From Superficieibacter electus (GTDB lineage: Bacteria; Pseudomonadota; Gammaproteobacteria; Enterobacterales; Enterobacteriaceae), in assembly GCF_002915575.1 (NCBI RefSeq), contig NZ_PQGD01000003.1, forward strand, positions 62,001 through 126,000: a DNA stretch of 64,000 bases, read 5' to 3'. The notes below the pieces were generated by a model. It had not been told where the DNA came from. It made no database searches and worked only from the letters and a program-made list of their open reading frames with translations. Below, one piece after another: positions 52,251-62,338 of this stretch. Each line of letters opens with the position of its first letter. Positions within the stretch are counted from its first letter, which is position 1. The translations under genes were made by a program, and so were the position numbers.

Positions 52251-53615
52251 ATGATTGAAACGAAAAATCACCTGCATCGCTATTTTTTTCTCTTTGCCAT
52301 CGGTTTTGTTGCCATTACATTGCTGGAACTGGCTTTCAGACAGGTTGCCCAACTGGACTCGTCGCCTTCACCCCTGCTGTTTCCGGCGATGACCATATTT
52401 TTACTGGTATTTCATATTATGGTGGCGGGTTTTATGTTGATGAAATACTTTTGCGACAAAAAGCATCTTTACCTGGTCGCCATTGCCTGCGCTTTCGCGG
52501 GTTCTGCCATCATGATGCTCGGCACGCTCAACAGTTTTCCAGCATGGTTTATATGCCATTCTACGACCGTGGCTAATTATAATGATGCCATCATCTTTTT
52601 TACCTTCCGTAATATGATGATGGCGATGTTGTTTACCACCTCAATCGTATTATTTCACCAGCAAAAATGGGCCGCTCGCGGTGCGTGGTTTCATACGATG
52701 GTGGTTTCTGGGATTATCCTTTTTACATTAATGATGCTACTTTTGGCGTATTTATACTCAAGCTTTAATCCGACACTGGACATCTCGCTGGTCGATAATA
52801 AAACACATGCGTTTACATCCCTGTGGAATCACTTTTTCAGCTGGTTATTAATAGCATTATGGACCATGACATTACTGCTATTACTACGCATTACCCAATT
52901 GCGCAGTTTTTTCTGGTTTAGCGGCGGATTCTTTTGCATCTGCTATATTTTCACCATGCTTTTTTTACTGTCCGATCGTAACAGTGACGGGCTTGCCTGG
53001 TACCAGGCGCGTTTTTTTGAAACAACTTCAACCCTCTTCATTATCTTTACCCTGCTGTATGACATTTTTAATCTTTATCGCGATTCGCAGGATAAATACC
53101 TCCATTCGTATCAAAATTCGATCCGCGACCCTCTTACCCGGTTACACAATCGTAGCTATTTTTACGACACGCTTGTCAGGCAACTCGCTGAAGCGTCGCC
53201 ACTAAAGCCGGTCTCAATCATCGTCAGTGACCTTGACCGCTTTAAGCGTATTAATGATACCTATGGACATCTTCAGGGCGATAAGGTGATTCAGTTTGTT
53301 GCCAGCGTACTGCAGCACGTTATTCGGCTGGATGATGTGGCTGCACGCATTGGCGGCGAAGAATTTGCCCTGCTACTGAATAATACTACGGCTGAAGATG
53401 CACAACATGTTGCCGAACGTATCCGGCTAACCATTGCGGGTCACGATGCCACCTCCAGCCAACAGCAGTTACCCGAATCCATCACCCTTTCACTGGGGGT
53501 GTATACTGCCACCAGCCCTGAACTTACCGCCGAAGCGTGCGTAGAGCGAGCGGATAAGGCCATGTACCAGGCTAAGGAAACAGGACGTAATCGGGTCGTC
53601 GTGTGGAAAGAATAA
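52251..53615 (+). CDS. Membrane diguanylate cyclase (8 TM + GGDEF)
   Basis: A 454-residue protein predicted to make cyclic di-GMP from two GTP. Eight hydrophobic segments lie between residues 9 and 273, resembling the MASE4 sensor layout of DgcT. The GGDEF domain covers ~292-452 with an active A-site GGEEF, a conserved SDLDRFKRINDTYGH loop, and an intact inhibitory I-site RLDD exactly five residues before GGEEF. It lies between slyB and slyA, which are adjacent in E. coli, so it is an accessory insertion with backbone-like base composition. The sensed signal is unknown. It may be transcribed by read-through from slyB, but 255 bp and an inverted repeat suggest its own control. Confidence 0.88.
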   Translation: MIETKNHLHRYFFLFAIGFVAITLLELAFRQVAQLDSSPSPLLFPAMTIFLLVFHIMVAGFMLMKYFCDKKHLYLVAIACAFAGSAIMMLGTLNSFPAWFICHSTTVANYNDAIIFFTFRNMMMAMLFTTSIVLFHQQKWAARGAWFHTMVVSGIILFTLMMLLLAYLYSSFNPTLDISLVDNKTHAFTSLWNHFFSWLLIALWTMTLLLLLRITQLRSFFWFSGGFFCICYIFTMLFLLSDRNSDGLAWYQARFFETTSTLFIIFTLLYDIFNLYRDSQDKYLHSYQNSIRDPLTRLHNRSYFYDTLVRQLAEASPLKPVSIIVSDLDRFKRINDTYGHLQGDKVIQFVASVLQHVIRLDDVAARIGGEEFALLLNNTTAEDAQHVAERIRLTIAGHDATSSQQQLPESITLSLGVYTATSPELTAEACVERADKAMYQAKETGRNRVVVWKE

Positions 53616-53643
53616 GAGCCTTGCCTGCGGCAAGGCCCGGTTA

Positions 53644-54084
53644 TTACCCTTTCGCCTGAAGATCAATGATATTGCGCTCCAGGCGATGAATCATACTGAT
53701 GAGAGCGTCCTGCTCCTCAGCAGAGATACCAGAAAGGATCTCTGCACGCGTTTTGCTGATGACGCCTTCCATCTCTGCGATGAGAGGCTCAGCTTTTGGC
53801 GTGAGTTTGATGCGTTTGGCCCGCCGGTCATTTGCACATGTTTGCCGGGAGATAAGCCCTTTTTCTTCCAGTTGATCTAACGTACGGACCAGGGAGGGCT
53901 GCTCAATGCCTATCGCTTTTGCCAGCTGAATTTGCGACTGTTCGGGAGGTAGCTGATGAATATTATGCAGCGTAACCCAATGTGTCTGCGTTAACTCCAG
54001 AGGTTTCAGGCGATGGTCAATCAGAGCACGCCAGATTCGCACTAATCGTGCAAGGTCAGACCCTAATGGCGATTCCAATTTCAT
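53644..54084 (-). CDS. slyA: MarR-family regulator SlyA
   Basis: A 146-residue winged-helix dimer nearly identical to E. coli and Salmonella SlyA. It counters H-NS silencing and controls virulence, envelope and haemolysin genes, and its DNA binding is lowered by small carboxylates such as salicylate. The recognition helix region reads [19 protein letters not shown] with wing [10 protein letters not shown] SlyA-type palindrome lies 11 bp upstream of the start, consistent with autoregulation. Divergent from ydhIJK. Confidence 0.96.
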   Translation of the reverse strand: MKLESPLGSDLARLVRIWRALIDHRLKPLELTQTHWVTLHNIHQLPPEQSQIQLAKAIGIEQPSLVRTLDQLEEKGLISRQTCANDRRAKRIKLTPKAEPLIAEMEGVISKTRAEILSGISAEEQDALISMIHRLERNIIDLQAKG

Positions 54085-54094
54085 CTCCTTATAA

Positions 54095-54106
54095 TTAGCT
54101 TGCTAA
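54095..54106. promoter_or_regulatory. SlyA-type palindrome at the slyA start
   Basis: TTAGCTTGCTAA is a perfect palindrome differing from the SlyA consensus TTAGCAAGCTAA only at the two central bases. Its position just before slyA suggests autorepression. Confidence 0.75.
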
Positions 54107-54219
54107 GTTATTATACTGATTTTAGAATAGTGTGCAGCATTTGTATTGCCAAAACAAATGCATTACTGCATTCACCCCGGGAATTGCAATGATTTACACT
54201 GTGTAAAACCGGCGCACCG

Positions 54220-54231
54220 TTTGCAAGCTTA
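54220..54231. promoter_or_regulatory. SlyA-type site upstream of ydhI
   Basis: TTTGCAAGCTTA matches TTAGCAAGCTAA at ten of twelve positions. It lies 48 bp before ydhI and may link the ydhIJK efflux operon to SlyA. Confidence 0.6.
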
Positions 54232-54279
54232 GTTGATGCTGGCACGTCAATACTTATTTATCGCAAAGGATTTCTGTCC

Positions 54280-54516
54280 GTGGAGTCGATTTTCAACGCT
54301 TCAGGATTACTCCTGGAGGATCTGGTGGCAGGGGCATCAATCTACTTTCCGCCCCTTTTTAAAGCCGTCATCGTGGGTTTTCTCATTTGGCTTATTGTCC
54401 ATCGCCTGTTGCGTGACTGGATGTATGCAGGTGACATCTGGCACCCAATGTTAATGGATCTCTCATTCTTTGCGCTCTCAGTCTGCCTGGCGCTGGCTAT
54501 CCTGATTTCATGGTGA
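54280..54516 (+). CDS. ydhI: Inner-membrane DUF1656 protein YdhI
   Basis: A 78-residue protein with two helices, the small third component found with HlyD/FUSC efflux pairs (compare AaeX in aaeXAB). The translation begins at GTG 54280, with AAAGGA upstream, to give the expected 78-residue length and the [19 protein letters not shown] block. It is four bases from ydhJ in the ydhIJK operon. The exact role in the pump is unknown. Confidence 0.88.
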   Translation: MESIFNASGLLLEDLVAGASIYFPPLFKAVIVGFLIWLIVHRLLRDWMYAGDIWHPMLMDLSFFALSVCLALAILISW

Positions 54517-54520
54517 TGCT

Positions 54521-55384
54521 ATGTCCTTCAAAAAATTAAAATATTTTTCTACCTTACTGGTGGCAGTCGTTGCAGTGGCTGCGGTCTGGGCGATGTGGAA
54601 TTTCTATATGCAATCCCCATGGACCCGCGATGGAAAAATTCGCGCAGAGCTGGTTAATATCACACCGCAAGTGTCTGGCACCATACAGTCCTTAAACGTC
54701 ATTGATAACCAGTTTGTTCATGCCGGCGACGAGCTGTTCCGCATTGATGAAACCCCCTGGCGCATCGCCGTGCTTAATGCTGAGGCGCAACTGGCTAAAG
54801 CACGTGCCGACCTTGCCAGAGCCAGCCATGAAGCCAGTCGGCGGCATAACCTGCCGCAAAACTATATCTCTGCGGAAGACCTTGATACGGCTAACACTAC
54901 GGTTGATGCAATGAAAGCAAGCGTCGAGGCGGCGCAAGCAACGCTCGATCATGCAAAGTGGCAGTTGGCGCAAACCACAGTCAAAGCGCCTGTTGACGGC
55001 TGGATAACTAACCTTTCCACGCGCACCGGTAATTACGCTTCCGAAGGACAACCGGTGTTTGCCCTTATCGATAGCCATTCTTTTTATGCTATTGGCTATT
55101 TTGAAGAAACCAAGCTGCGTCATATTCACCCCGGAGACACAGCAAAAATCATCCTTTACAGCAGCGATCAAACGTTACAGGGTCACGTTTCCAGCATTGG
55201 TAGAGCGATCTACGACCAAAGTGTGGAAAGCGACAGCGGATTGGTTGCCGATATTAAACCCAACATTCCGTGGGTCAGACTGGCACAGCGCGTCCCGGTC
55301 CGCATCGAATTTGACCAGATTCCCTCTGGCCTGACTCTGGTATCCGGTACGACATGCAGTGTGGCAATTGGCGAGCGCAAATGA
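54521..55384 (+). CDS. ydhJ: HlyD/EmrA-type membrane fusion protein YdhJ
   Basis: A 287-residue periplasmic adaptor. One N-terminal helix (residues ~10-28) anchors it. Then comes a split biotinyl-lipoyl domain ([20 protein letters not shown] and VKAPVDGWI) around a coiled-coil hairpin, with a beta-barrel at the end. It would couple YdhK to an outer-membrane channel. It overlaps ydhK by four bases (ATGA). Confidence 0.92.
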   Translation: MSFKKLKYFSTLLVAVVAVAAVWAMWNFYMQSPWTRDGKIRAELVNITPQVSGTIQSLNVIDNQFVHAGDELFRIDETPWRIAVLNAEAQLAKARADLARASHEASRRHNLPQNYISAEDLDTANTTVDAMKASVEAAQATLDHAKWQLAQTTVKAPVDGWITNLSTRTGNYASEGQPVFALIDSHSFYAIGYFEETKLRHIHPGDTAKIILYSSDQTLQGHVSSIGRAIYDQSVESDSGLVADIKPNIPWVRLAQRVPVRIEFDQIPSGLTLVSGTTCSVAIGERK

Positions 55385-57393
55385 TCTCCCTGCACTTCTG
55401 GCGAGTACTGCCCTGGTATAAAGCGACGCAGGCCCAGTGGCGTTATGCGCTGCGCAATACCATTGCGATGTGTCTGGCACTCAGTATCGCTTATTGTTTA
55501 AATCTGGATGAACCGTATTGGGCAATGACGTCTGCCGCAGTGGTTAGTTTTCCGACGGTGGGCGGTGTTATCAGTAAAAGTTTTGGCCGCATTGCAGGCA
55601 GTCTTTTCGGCGCAATGGCGGCACTGATTATCGCCGGACATACGTTGATTGACCCGTGGCTTTTTCTTTTTTGCATTTCAGCATGGATAACATTGTGCAC
55701 ATTTATCTGTGCGTTGTTTAATAATAATGTCACCTACGCGTTCCAGTTGTCAGGGTATACCGCCGCCATTATCGCTTTTCCGGTTATTAATATTGTCGAT
55801 GCTACTCTGCTATGGCATATCGCGCAGGCACGCGTCTGCGAAGTGATGCTCGGTATTCTGTGCGGTGGGTTGATGATGATGATACTGCCCAGTACCCCGG
55901 ACGGCACGACGCTGCTGGCTTCACTTAAAAACATGCATGCCCGACTGCTGGAGCATGCCGATCTTCTCTGGCAACCTGAAATAACGGATGCAATTCGCAC
56001 CGCGCATGAAGGGGTTATTCGCCAGATACTGACAATGAACCTGCTACGTATTCAGGCCTTCTGGAGTCATTATCGCTTTCGCCGGCAAAATAATTTGCTT
56101 AATTATCTGCTGCATCAACAGCTACGCATGACCAGCCTTATCTCCAGTCAGCGACGAATGCTAATGAACTGGCCCAATCCACCAGAAAATATCCAGCAGA
56201 TCCTGAGCAATCTGATTCAGGCCCTTGCACGCACCGATGCTGATATCTATACCCTGTCACGAATTATTGCGCCGCTTGCGCCTCATGACCCACAGGATTA
56301 TCGCCACCATGCTTTCTGGCAACGACTGCGCTATTTTTGTCGTATTTATCTGCGCAACAGCCGGTGGCTAAAAGCGCTTGAAAATGCCTCAGCGGTGACA
56401 CAATTTGATGTCCCTGCCAGCCCGGCACTATCACGGCATACTGATTATACCGAGGCGCTGTGGAACGGATTTCGCGCTTTTAGTGCTCTGATGATAGTGG
56501 GCGCATGGAGTATCAATACCCAATGGGATTCAGGCGCGGCAGCATTAACGATGACGGCCATCGGCTGCGTAATTTACTCGACGGTCCCATCGCCGTTTAA
56601 CTCGCTCACGCTTCTCATGCGTACATTGCTACTACTCTCACTTTTTAGCTTCATAGTGAAATTTGGCCTTATGGTACAGATCACTGAGCTATGGCAGTTT
56701 TTGCTGTTTTTATTTCCTTTATTGACCACTATGCAATTGTTCAAATTGCAAATTCCGAAGCAAGCGGGTTTGTGGGGGCAGTTGATCGTATTTATGGGAT
56801 CGTTTATCGCTGTGACCAATCCACCCGTTTATGATTTCGCAGACTTTCTCAATGATAATATCGCGAAAATAATTGGCGTCGGGATGGCATGGCTGGCTTT
56901 TGCTGTCTTGCGTCCCGGCTCTGATGCACGAAAAGGTCGCCGTCACATTAGGGCGTTACGGCGTCACTTTATCGATCAGTTGCATTCCCATCCGGTACAT
57001 AGTGAGGCTGAATTTGAATCGTTGGTTTATCACCGGATTAATCAGTTAAGTAACAGTCAGGATGCGCTGGCACGACGTTGGCTATTGCGCTGGGGGGTGG
57101 TGCTTCTTAATTGCTCGCATGTCGTATGGGAACTTCGTGACTGGGAGACGCGCTCCGATCCACTGGCCCAGGTACAGGATATTTGCCTGGCGCTGTTGCG
57201 AAATGTGATGAGTGAACGCGGTGTACAGCGGCGTCCTCTGGCGGTTACGTTAACGGAATTACAGCGCATCAGCGACACACTTTCCAGGCATCACCAGCCT
57301 GCCGCCAGGGACCTGGCGGCGATTGTATGGCGATTACAATGTTCACTTTCACAGCTGGAGGCTGCGGCAGACGCCGGGACAATTCAACACTAA
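55381..57393 (+). CDS. ydhK: FUSC-family efflux protein YdhK
   Basis: A 670-residue inner-membrane protein with two sets of about five to six helices and two cytoplasmic regions, as in AaeB. It probably exports aromatic or hydroxylated acids, by analogy; no substrate is proven. The ATG at 55381 overlaps the ydhJ stop as ATGA; the frame open to 55354 lies inside ydhJ. Its stop is immediately adjacent to the stop of convergent sodC, with no intergenic base. Confidence 0.92.
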   Translation: MISLHFWRVLPWYKATQAQWRYALRNTIAMCLALSIAYCLNLDEPYWAMTSAAVVSFPTVGGVISKSFGRIAGSLFGAMAALIIAGHTLIDPWLFLFCISAWITLCTFICALFNNNVTYAFQLSGYTAAIIAFPVINIVDATLLWHIAQARVCEVMLGILCGGLMMMILPSTPDGTTLLASLKNMHARLLEHADLLWQPEITDAIRTAHEGVIRQILTMNLLRIQAFWSHYRFRRQNNLLNYLLHQQLRMTSLISSQRRMLMNWPNPPENIQQILSNLIQALARTDADIYTLSRIIAPLAPHDPQDYRHHAFWQRLRYFCRIYLRNSRWLKALENASAVTQFDVPASPALSRHTDYTEALWNGFRAFSALMIVGAWSINTQWDSGAAALTMTAIGCVIYSTVPSPFNSLTLLMRTLLLLSLFSFIVKFGLMVQITELWQFLLFLFPLLTTMQLFKLQIPKQAGLWGQLIVFMGSFIAVTNPPVYDFADFLNDNIAKIIGVGMAWLAFAVLRPGSDARKGRRHIRALRRHFIDQLHSHPVHSEAEFESLVYHRINQLSNSQDALARRWLLRWGVVLLNCSHVVWELRDWETRSDPLAQVQDICLALLRNVMSERGVQRRPLAVTLTELQRISDTLSRHHQPAARDLAAIVWRLQCSLSQLEAAADAGTIQH

Positions 57394-57915
57394 TTATTTA
57401 ATAACGCCACAGGCGAAACGTGCCCCGCCACCGCCCAGCGGTTCAGGTTTGTCGGACATGTTGTCCCCCCCGACGTGGATCATCAGCGCTTTACCTTTTA
57501 CTTCATCCAGTTTCTTCAGGCGCGGGGCAACGACTGGCGTTGTTGCTTTGCCGTCTTTGTCCACCACCAGCACAGGGAGGTCTCCGGCATGGCCATGCCC
57601 TTCTGGACCTTCATGCTTACCTGTTTTCTGTGGGTCGAGATGCCCGCCAGCGGCTTCTGCTGCGCTCGGTTTACCGTCTTTCATTGCCGGCTCACAACTG
57701 CCCATGGCATGGACATGAAACCCGCGTTCACCCGGGGGCAATGCTTTAAGATCCGGTGCGAACTCCAGCCCCTTGTCGGTCTCACTAATTTTTACCTTAC
57801 CGATCGACTGACCAATTCCCTGCGAGGTGACCAAATTCATCTTTACCTCTTCACTCGCAGCCTGCGCGCCACTACAGACTACGAGTGCTAACATAGCCAG
57901 ACTAAAACGCTTCAT
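57394..57915 (-). CDS. sodC: Periplasmic Cu/Zn superoxide dismutase
   Basis: A 173-residue exported enzyme that converts superoxide to peroxide and oxygen. The signal peptide ends at GAQA (residue ~19). Metal ligands are in GFHVHAMGSCEP, GHLDP and the later GHAGDLPVL; cysteines in GSCEP and FACG form the disulfide. The monomeric SodCII type fits this chromosomal position beside ydhK/ydhF. GAGG-type ribosome site. No terminator separates it from ydhK. Confidence 0.96.
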   Translation of the reverse strand: MKRFSLAMLALVVCSGAQAASEEVKMNLVTSQGIGQSIGKVKISETDKGLEFAPDLKALPPGERGFHVHAMGSCEPAMKDGKPSAAEAAGGHLDPQKTGKHEGPEGHGHAGDLPVLVVDKDGKATTPVVAPRLKKLDEVKGKALMIHVGGDNMSDKPEPLGGGGARFACGVIK

Positions 57916-57997
57916 ATAACCTCCGGTAAATTCAGTATCCGCGAATAAGTGTAAACCAACGATACTGCTTTCACCGGAAAGTACTTAAAAGCGTGCG

Positions 57998-58894
57998 TCA
58001 GGGCACATCGTAGCCGAGCGCGGCTTTACGTATACGGAACCACTGTTGCCGGGTTAATTGCAGGTTTTCGGCGGCAATCGCTGAGCGCACGCGCGCAATT
58101 TTACCGGAACCGATGATAGGCAGCGGCTGTGAGGGCAAACGTAGTATCCAGGCGTAAACCACCTGCTCAATGCTCCCGGCGTTGAGTTCCTTTGCTACCT
58201 GTTCAAGTTCATCACGTAAGGGTTTAAAGGACTCATCATTAAACAGCCGCCCTCCGCCAAGACACGACCACGCCATGGGGCGCACCCGCAATTGCTGAAG
58301 CTGATCTAATGTTCCATCCAGGAGCAGCGGCTGGTGGACGGGAGAAATTTCCACCTGATTAGTTGTCAGCGTGAAAGGCAAGCGGGACTGCAAGAGCGAG
58401 AACTGGCGAGGCGTAAAATTGGATACACCAAAGTGGCGCACTTTGCCGCTCTGATGAAGGGCGAGGAACGCCTCCGCGATATCATCTGCATCCATTAACG
58501 GGTCGGGGCGATGAATGAGCAATAAATCGAGATAATCTGTCGCCAGATTTTTAAGCGACTGTTCGGCACTGTCAATGATGTGCTGGCGATCGGTAATATA
58601 ATGCCCCAGCTTATTTTCCGCGCGGGCGGTGGTGGCGATGCCGCATTTTGTGACAATCTCCAGCCGCTCCCGCAGCTGCGGGGCGAGTTTTAGCGCCTCG
58701 CCGAAAGCCGCTTCACACTGATATCCACCATAAATATCGGCATGATCAACGGTAGTGATCCCAAGCTCCAGATGGGACTCAATAAAACCGGCTAATTCCC
58801 GGGCTGACATACCCCAGTCCATCAGACGCCAGTAACCCATGACAAAACGTGAAAATTCCGGCCCCTGCGGAGCCATAGTAATACGCTGAACCAT
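57998..58894 (-). CDS. ydhF: Aldo/keto reductase YdhF
   Basis: A 298-residue NADPH-dependent reductase with TIM-barrel AKR motifs: catalytic Asp/Tyr in DHADIYGGY, Lys in VTKCGI, His in LLIHRPDP, and GVSNFTPRQF. Substrate not known; AKRs typically reduce aldehydes and ketones. It follows ydhL on the same strand after 48 bp, and lies near the electrophile-detoxifying nemRA-gloA cluster, which fits a carbonyl-stress role. Confidence 0.92.
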   Translation of the reverse strand: MVQRITMAPQGPEFSRFVMGYWRLMDWGMSARELAGFIESHLELGITTVDHADIYGGYQCEAAFGEALKLAPQLRERLEIVTKCGIATTARAENKLGHYITDRQHIIDSAEQSLKNLATDYLDLLLIHRPDPLMDADDIAEAFLALHQSGKVRHFGVSNFTPRQFSLLQSRLPFTLTTNQVEISPVHQPLLLDGTLDQLQQLRVRPMAWSCLGGGRLFNDESFKPLRDELEQVAKELNAGSIEQVVYAWILRLPSQPLPIIGSGKIARVRSAIAAENLQLTRQQWFRIRKAALGYDVP

Positions 58895-58942
58895 TATATT
58901 TCCCTCAATGAAGATTTGGGGTGAGTATACGTAATGTCGACA

Positions 58943-59182
58943 TCAAAAAAGTGAGGGTTGCTGCGGTTCTTCATCATGAGAGGATCTGTTTGCACGTAAT
59001 TTGCGCAGTAAGCGCTGGCGGCACAACCGTAAAACCTCTTGTTTTTGCGCATTGCTAAACTGTTGCCAGTTAAAACGCTCTTCCCGACTACGCATACAGC
59101 CTCGGCAAAAACCGCGTTCATCGGTCTGACAAATCCCACGGCAAGGGCTTTGCAGCGGGAAAAACTCCAGTTGTTCTGCCAT
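58943..59182 (-). CDS. ydhL: DUF1289 cysteine-rich protein YdhL
   Basis: A 79-residue protein. Four cysteines in CRGICQTDERGFCRGC have the spacing of a metal or Fe-S site, typical of DUF1289. Function is unknown. ATG 59182 gives MAEQLEFFP as in E. coli; the longer frame to 59242 would overlap the NemR-controlled promoter zone. It is divergent from nemR and could share NemR control. Confidence 0.88.
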   Translation of the reverse strand: MAEQLEFFPLQSPCRGICQTDERGFCRGCMRSREERFNWQQFSNAQKQEVLRLCRQRLLRKLRANRSSHDEEPQQPSLF

Positions 59183-59262
59183 AAGCGCCTCCCGCGTACA
59201 GGTAATTACTGTTATTGAAGACGCACATCGCAAGACATGCAAGGTTAAATACTCACTTGCAT

Positions 59263-59278
59263 TAGACCGACTGGTCTA
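59263..59278. promoter_or_regulatory. NemR operator
   Basis: TAGACC-GACT-GGTCTA is a perfect palindrome identical in form to the NemR box of E. coli. It lies 13 bp before the nemR start and 80 bp from divergent ydhL. Confidence 0.88.
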
Positions 59279-59291
59279 TTACAGTATCCCG

Positions 59292-59888
59292 ATGACCAGA
59301 CATACTGAACATGATACGCGTGAACATATCCTTGCCGTCGGCGAGGAGCTTTGCATACAGCGAGGCTTTACCGGCATGGGATTAAGCGAGCTACTAAAAA
59401 CGGCCGGCGTTCCTAAGGGGTCGTTTTATCACTATTTTCGCTCTAAAGAAGCCTTTGGCGTTGCCATGCTTCACCGACATTACGCGGGTTATCAACATAC
59501 GATCCACCAGCATTTTTTCCCATCGCAAGGCACCGCCCGCGCTCGCCTGCTGGCGTGGTATCAGCAACTGATTGAACAATTTTGCCAGCACGGCACGATT
59601 GGCGGTTGTTTAACGGTGAAACTGTCTGCCGAAGTCTGCGATCTGTCGGAAGCGATGCGTACCGAGATGCATACGGGCGTTAGTATGGTTATTTCGCTGC
59701 TGGCGCAGGTGCTGGAACAAGGGCGAAAAGAAAATAGCCTGGTGTTTAAAGGTGATGCACAGATTCAGGCACAAGTTCTTTATTCTCTCTGGCTGGGCGC
59801 TAATTTGCAGACCAAAATGTCCCGCAACACTCTCCCGCTGGAAAGTGCGCTTGCCCACGTCAAAACAATCATTGCCGCACCTGAGTAG
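59292..59888 (+). CDS. nemR: TetR-family electrophile/bleach sensor NemR
   Basis: A 198-residue repressor. The N-terminal helix-turn-helix includes [22 protein letters not shown]. Cys106 ([10 protein letters not shown]) and Lys175, which form the reversible sulfenamide switch in E. coli NemR, are both present, as are Cys21 and Cys98. Oxidation or alkylation releases it from the box upstream and derepresses nemR-nemA-gloA. Start ATG 59292 has only a weak ribosome site (CCCGATG context), suggesting low expression. Confidence 0.95.
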   Translation: MTRHTEHDTREHILAVGEELCIQRGFTGMGLSELLKTAGVPKGSFYHYFRSKEAFGVAMLHRHYAGYQHTIHQHFFPSQGTARARLLAWYQQLIEQFCQHGTIGGCLTVKLSAEVCDLSEAMRTEMHTGVSMVISLLAQVLEQGRKENSLVFKGDAQIQAQVLYSLWLGANLQTKMSRNTLPLESALAHVKTIIAAPE

Positions 59889-59943
59889 CTCAGGTGCTTT
59901 TTTTAACCAATTTTCAAGACGACCGGTCTACTCAGGAGTGAAT

Positions 59944-61041
59944 ATGTCAACTGAAAAACTGTTTACCCCCCTAAACGTGGGGGCTATTACCGTGCCTAAT
60001 CGGGTCTTTATGGCCCCGCTCACTCGCCTGCGCAGCATTGAGCCGGGCGATATTCCTACTCCGCTAATGGCGGAATATTATCGCCAGCGCGCCAGCTCAG
60101 GGCTGATTATTTCAGAAGCGACGCAGATTTCCGCCCAGGCCAAGGGCTATGCGGGCGCACCGGGTCTGCACAGCGCCGAGCAAATTGCAGCCTGGCAGAA
60201 AATTACCGCAGGCGTGCATGCAGAAAATGGTCGTATTGCCGTCCAGCTTTGGCACACTGGTCGTATCTCCCACAGCAGCATTCAGCCTGGTGGTCAGGCC
60301 CCGGTTGCGCCTTCAGCGATTAACGCCGGTACGCGTACCTCTCTGCGTGATGAAAACGGCCATGCTATCCGGGTAGAAACGTCTACCCCACGTGCGCTGG
60401 AAACCAGTGAAATCCCAGGCATTGTCGACGATTTCCGTCAGGCTGTGGCGAATGCGCGTGAGGCAGGTTTTGATTTAGTCGAACTGCACTCGGCGCATGG
60501 TTATTTGCTGCACCAGTTCCTGTCTCCTTCCTCTAATCAGCGTACCGATGAGTATGGCGGCAGTGTCGAAAATCGTGCTCGTCTGGTCCTGGAGGTGATT
60601 GATGCGGTGAGTAAAGAGTGGAGCGCCGATCGCATTGGCATCCGTGTATCGCCGGTCGGTACGTTCCAGAACACCGACAACGGTCCGAATGAAGAAGAAG
60701 ATGCGCTGTATCTGATTGAAGAGCTTAACAAACGCGGTATTGCTTATCTGCACATGTCTGAACCAGACTGGGCTGGGGGCCAACCTTATTCCGAGTCGTT
60801 CCGCCAGAAAGTCCGCGAGCGTTTTGATGGCGCGATCATTGGCGCGGGCGCATACACCCTCGAGAAAGCTGCCCCTCTGATCGCCAAAGGTTTGATCGAT
60901 GCTGTTGCTTTTGGTCGCGACTATATCGCCAACCCTGACCTGGTTGAACGCCTGGCGCGGAAAGCCGAATTAAACCCGCAGCGTCCGGAGAGCTTCTACG
61001 GCGGTGGCGCTGAAGGTTATACCGATTACCCCTCTTTGTAA
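59944..61041 (+). CDS. nemA: N-ethylmaleimide reductase NemA
   Basis: A 365-residue FMN enzyme of the old yellow enzyme family. Substrate-binding His residues are in [10 protein letters not shown] and [21 protein letters not shown], and the phosphate-site segment is [13 protein letters not shown]. It reduces activated C=C bonds, nitroaromatics and nitrate esters with NADPH. CAGGAG precedes ATG 59944, which gives the E. coli length; the open frame extends into nemR and is ignored. A GGTCTA half-site lies at 59925. Confidence 0.96.
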   Translation: MSTEKLFTPLNVGAITVPNRVFMAPLTRLRSIEPGDIPTPLMAEYYRQRASSGLIISEATQISAQAKGYAGAPGLHSAEQIAAWQKITAGVHAENGRIAVQLWHTGRISHSSIQPGGQAPVAPSAINAGTRTSLRDENGHAIRVETSTPRALETSEIPGIVDDFRQAVANAREAGFDLVELHSAHGYLLHQFLSPSSNQRTDEYGGSVENRARLVLEVIDAVSKEWSADRIGIRVSPVGTFQNTDNGPNEEEDALYLIEELNKRGIAYLHMSEPDWAGGQPYSESFRQKVRERFDGAIIGAGAYTLEKAAPLIAKGLIDAVAFGRDYIANPDLVERLARKAELNPQRPESFYGGGAEGYTDYPSL

Positions 61042-61131
61042 TCCTTCATTGATAGCGGCGAGGTTCCGCCGCTATACTAAAATGACGTTTCTGTTTGAAA
61101 TGAAAGACAATCCATTACCTGAGAGGAAGAG

Positions 61132-61539
61132 ATGCGCTTACTTCACACTATGCTGCGCGTTGGTGACCTGCAACGTTCAATTGATTTCTACACCAACGTG
61201 CTGGGCATGTCGCTGTTGCGGACCAGTGAAAACCCGGAATACAAATATTCCCTCGCTTTTGTCGGTTATGGCCCGGAAAGTAAAGAGGCAGTCATTGAAC
61301 TGACTTACAATTGGGGTACCGATCATTATGATTTAGGCACCGCTTATGGGCATATTGCGCTCAGCGTTGATAACGCGGCTGAAGCCTGTGAAAAAATTCG
61401 TCAGAGCGGAGGGAATGTCACCCGCGAAGCTGGTCCGGTTAAAGGCGGCACGACTGTTATCGCTTTTGTTGAAGATCCGGATGGCTATAAAATTGAATTG
61501 ATTGAAGCGAAAGACGCGGGTAAAGGTCTGGGCGATTAA
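61132..61539 (+). CDS. gloA: Glyoxalase I GloA
   Basis: A 135-residue lactoylglutathione lyase that converts the methylglyoxal-glutathione adduct to S-lactoylglutathione. Ni ligands are His5 (LLHTMLRV), a Glu near 56 (VIELTYNW), His74 (GHIAL) and the Glu in GYKIELIE. Same length as E. coli GloA. GAGGAAGAG lies before the ATG. It is third in the nemRA-gloA operon, so NemR couples methylglyoxal detoxification to electrophile sensing. Confidence 0.97.
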   Translation: MRLLHTMLRVGDLQRSIDFYTNVLGMSLLRTSENPEYKYSLAFVGYGPESKEAVIELTYNWGTDHYDLGTAYGHIALSVDNAAEACEKIRQSGGNVTREAGPVKGGTTVIAFVEDPDGYKIELIEAKDAGKGLGD

Positions 61540-61643
61540 TCTGCGGTGGGCCTGCTCTGGCCCGCCCTTTTCTCTTGCGGCTACTGCATCCGCTGGCAAA
61601 ATTTGCCATAATGCGCGCTACTTTTTTTTGTTAAGAGATACTG

Positions 61644-62291
61644 ATGTCCGATAACGCTCAACTGACTGGTCTGTGCGACCGTTTTCGCGGTTTTTATCCT
61701 GTTGTAATTGACGTCGAAACGGCTGGTTTTAATGCCAAAACCGATGCGCTACTCGAAGTCGCTGCTATTACCCTGAAAATGGATGATCACGGCTGGCTGA
61801 TGCCGGATACTACGCTGCATTTTCACGTTGAGCCTTTTGAAGGGGCAAATTTACAGCCAGAAGCGCTGGCATTTAACGGTATCGATCCGACTAATCCCTT
61901 GCGGGGCGCTGTCAGCGAACATGATGCGCTACACGCCATTTTCAAAGCGGTACGCAAAGGAATCAAAGATCAGAATTGTAATCGGGCGATTATGGTGGCG
62001 CATAACGCGACATTTGATCATAGCTTTATGATGGCTGCCGCCGAGCGTGCTTCGCTGAAGCGTAACCCTTTCCACCCATTTGTCACTTTTGATACCGCTT
62101 CGCTTAGCGGATTAGCACTTGGACAAACCGTTCTCTCTAAAGCCTGTACAGCTGCTGGTCTCAACTTTGACAGTACTCAGGCCCATTCCGCACTGTATGA
62201 TACGCAACAAACCGCGCTACTATTTTGCGAGATCGTTAACCGCTGGAAACGCCTTGGCGGCTGGCCGCTTCCTTTGGTCAGCGAGCAATAG
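61644..62291 (+). CDS. rnt: Ribonuclease T
   Basis: A 215-residue DEDDh 3'-5' exonuclease that trims tRNA 3' ends and matures stable RNAs. The four acidic residues are in [19 protein letters not shown] and AHSALYDT, with the catalytic His in the last block. Length equals E. coli RNase T. In E. coli the large helicase gene lhr follows; here an intrinsic terminator and convergent grxD follow directly. Confidence 0.96.
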   Translation: MSDNAQLTGLCDRFRGFYPVVIDVETAGFNAKTDALLEVAAITLKMDDHGWLMPDTTLHFHVEPFEGANLQPEALAFNGIDPTNPLRGAVSEHDALHAIFKAVRKGIKDQNCNRAIMVAHNATFDHSFMMAAAERASLKRNPFHPFVTFDTASLSGLALGQTVLSKACTAAGLNFDSTQAHSALYDTQQTALLFCEIVNRWKRLGGWPLPLVSEQ

Positions 62292-62295
62292 CGAT

Positions 62296-62323
62296 AAAAA
62301 AAGCGACTCAGCGTCGCTTTTTT
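62296..62323. terminator. Bidirectional terminator between rnt and grxD
   Basis: A seven-base A run, GCGAC, TCAGC loop, GTCGC and a T run form a symmetric intrinsic terminator serving both convergent genes. Confidence 0.95.
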
Positions 62324-62338
62324 ATTTTCCGGTAACCC

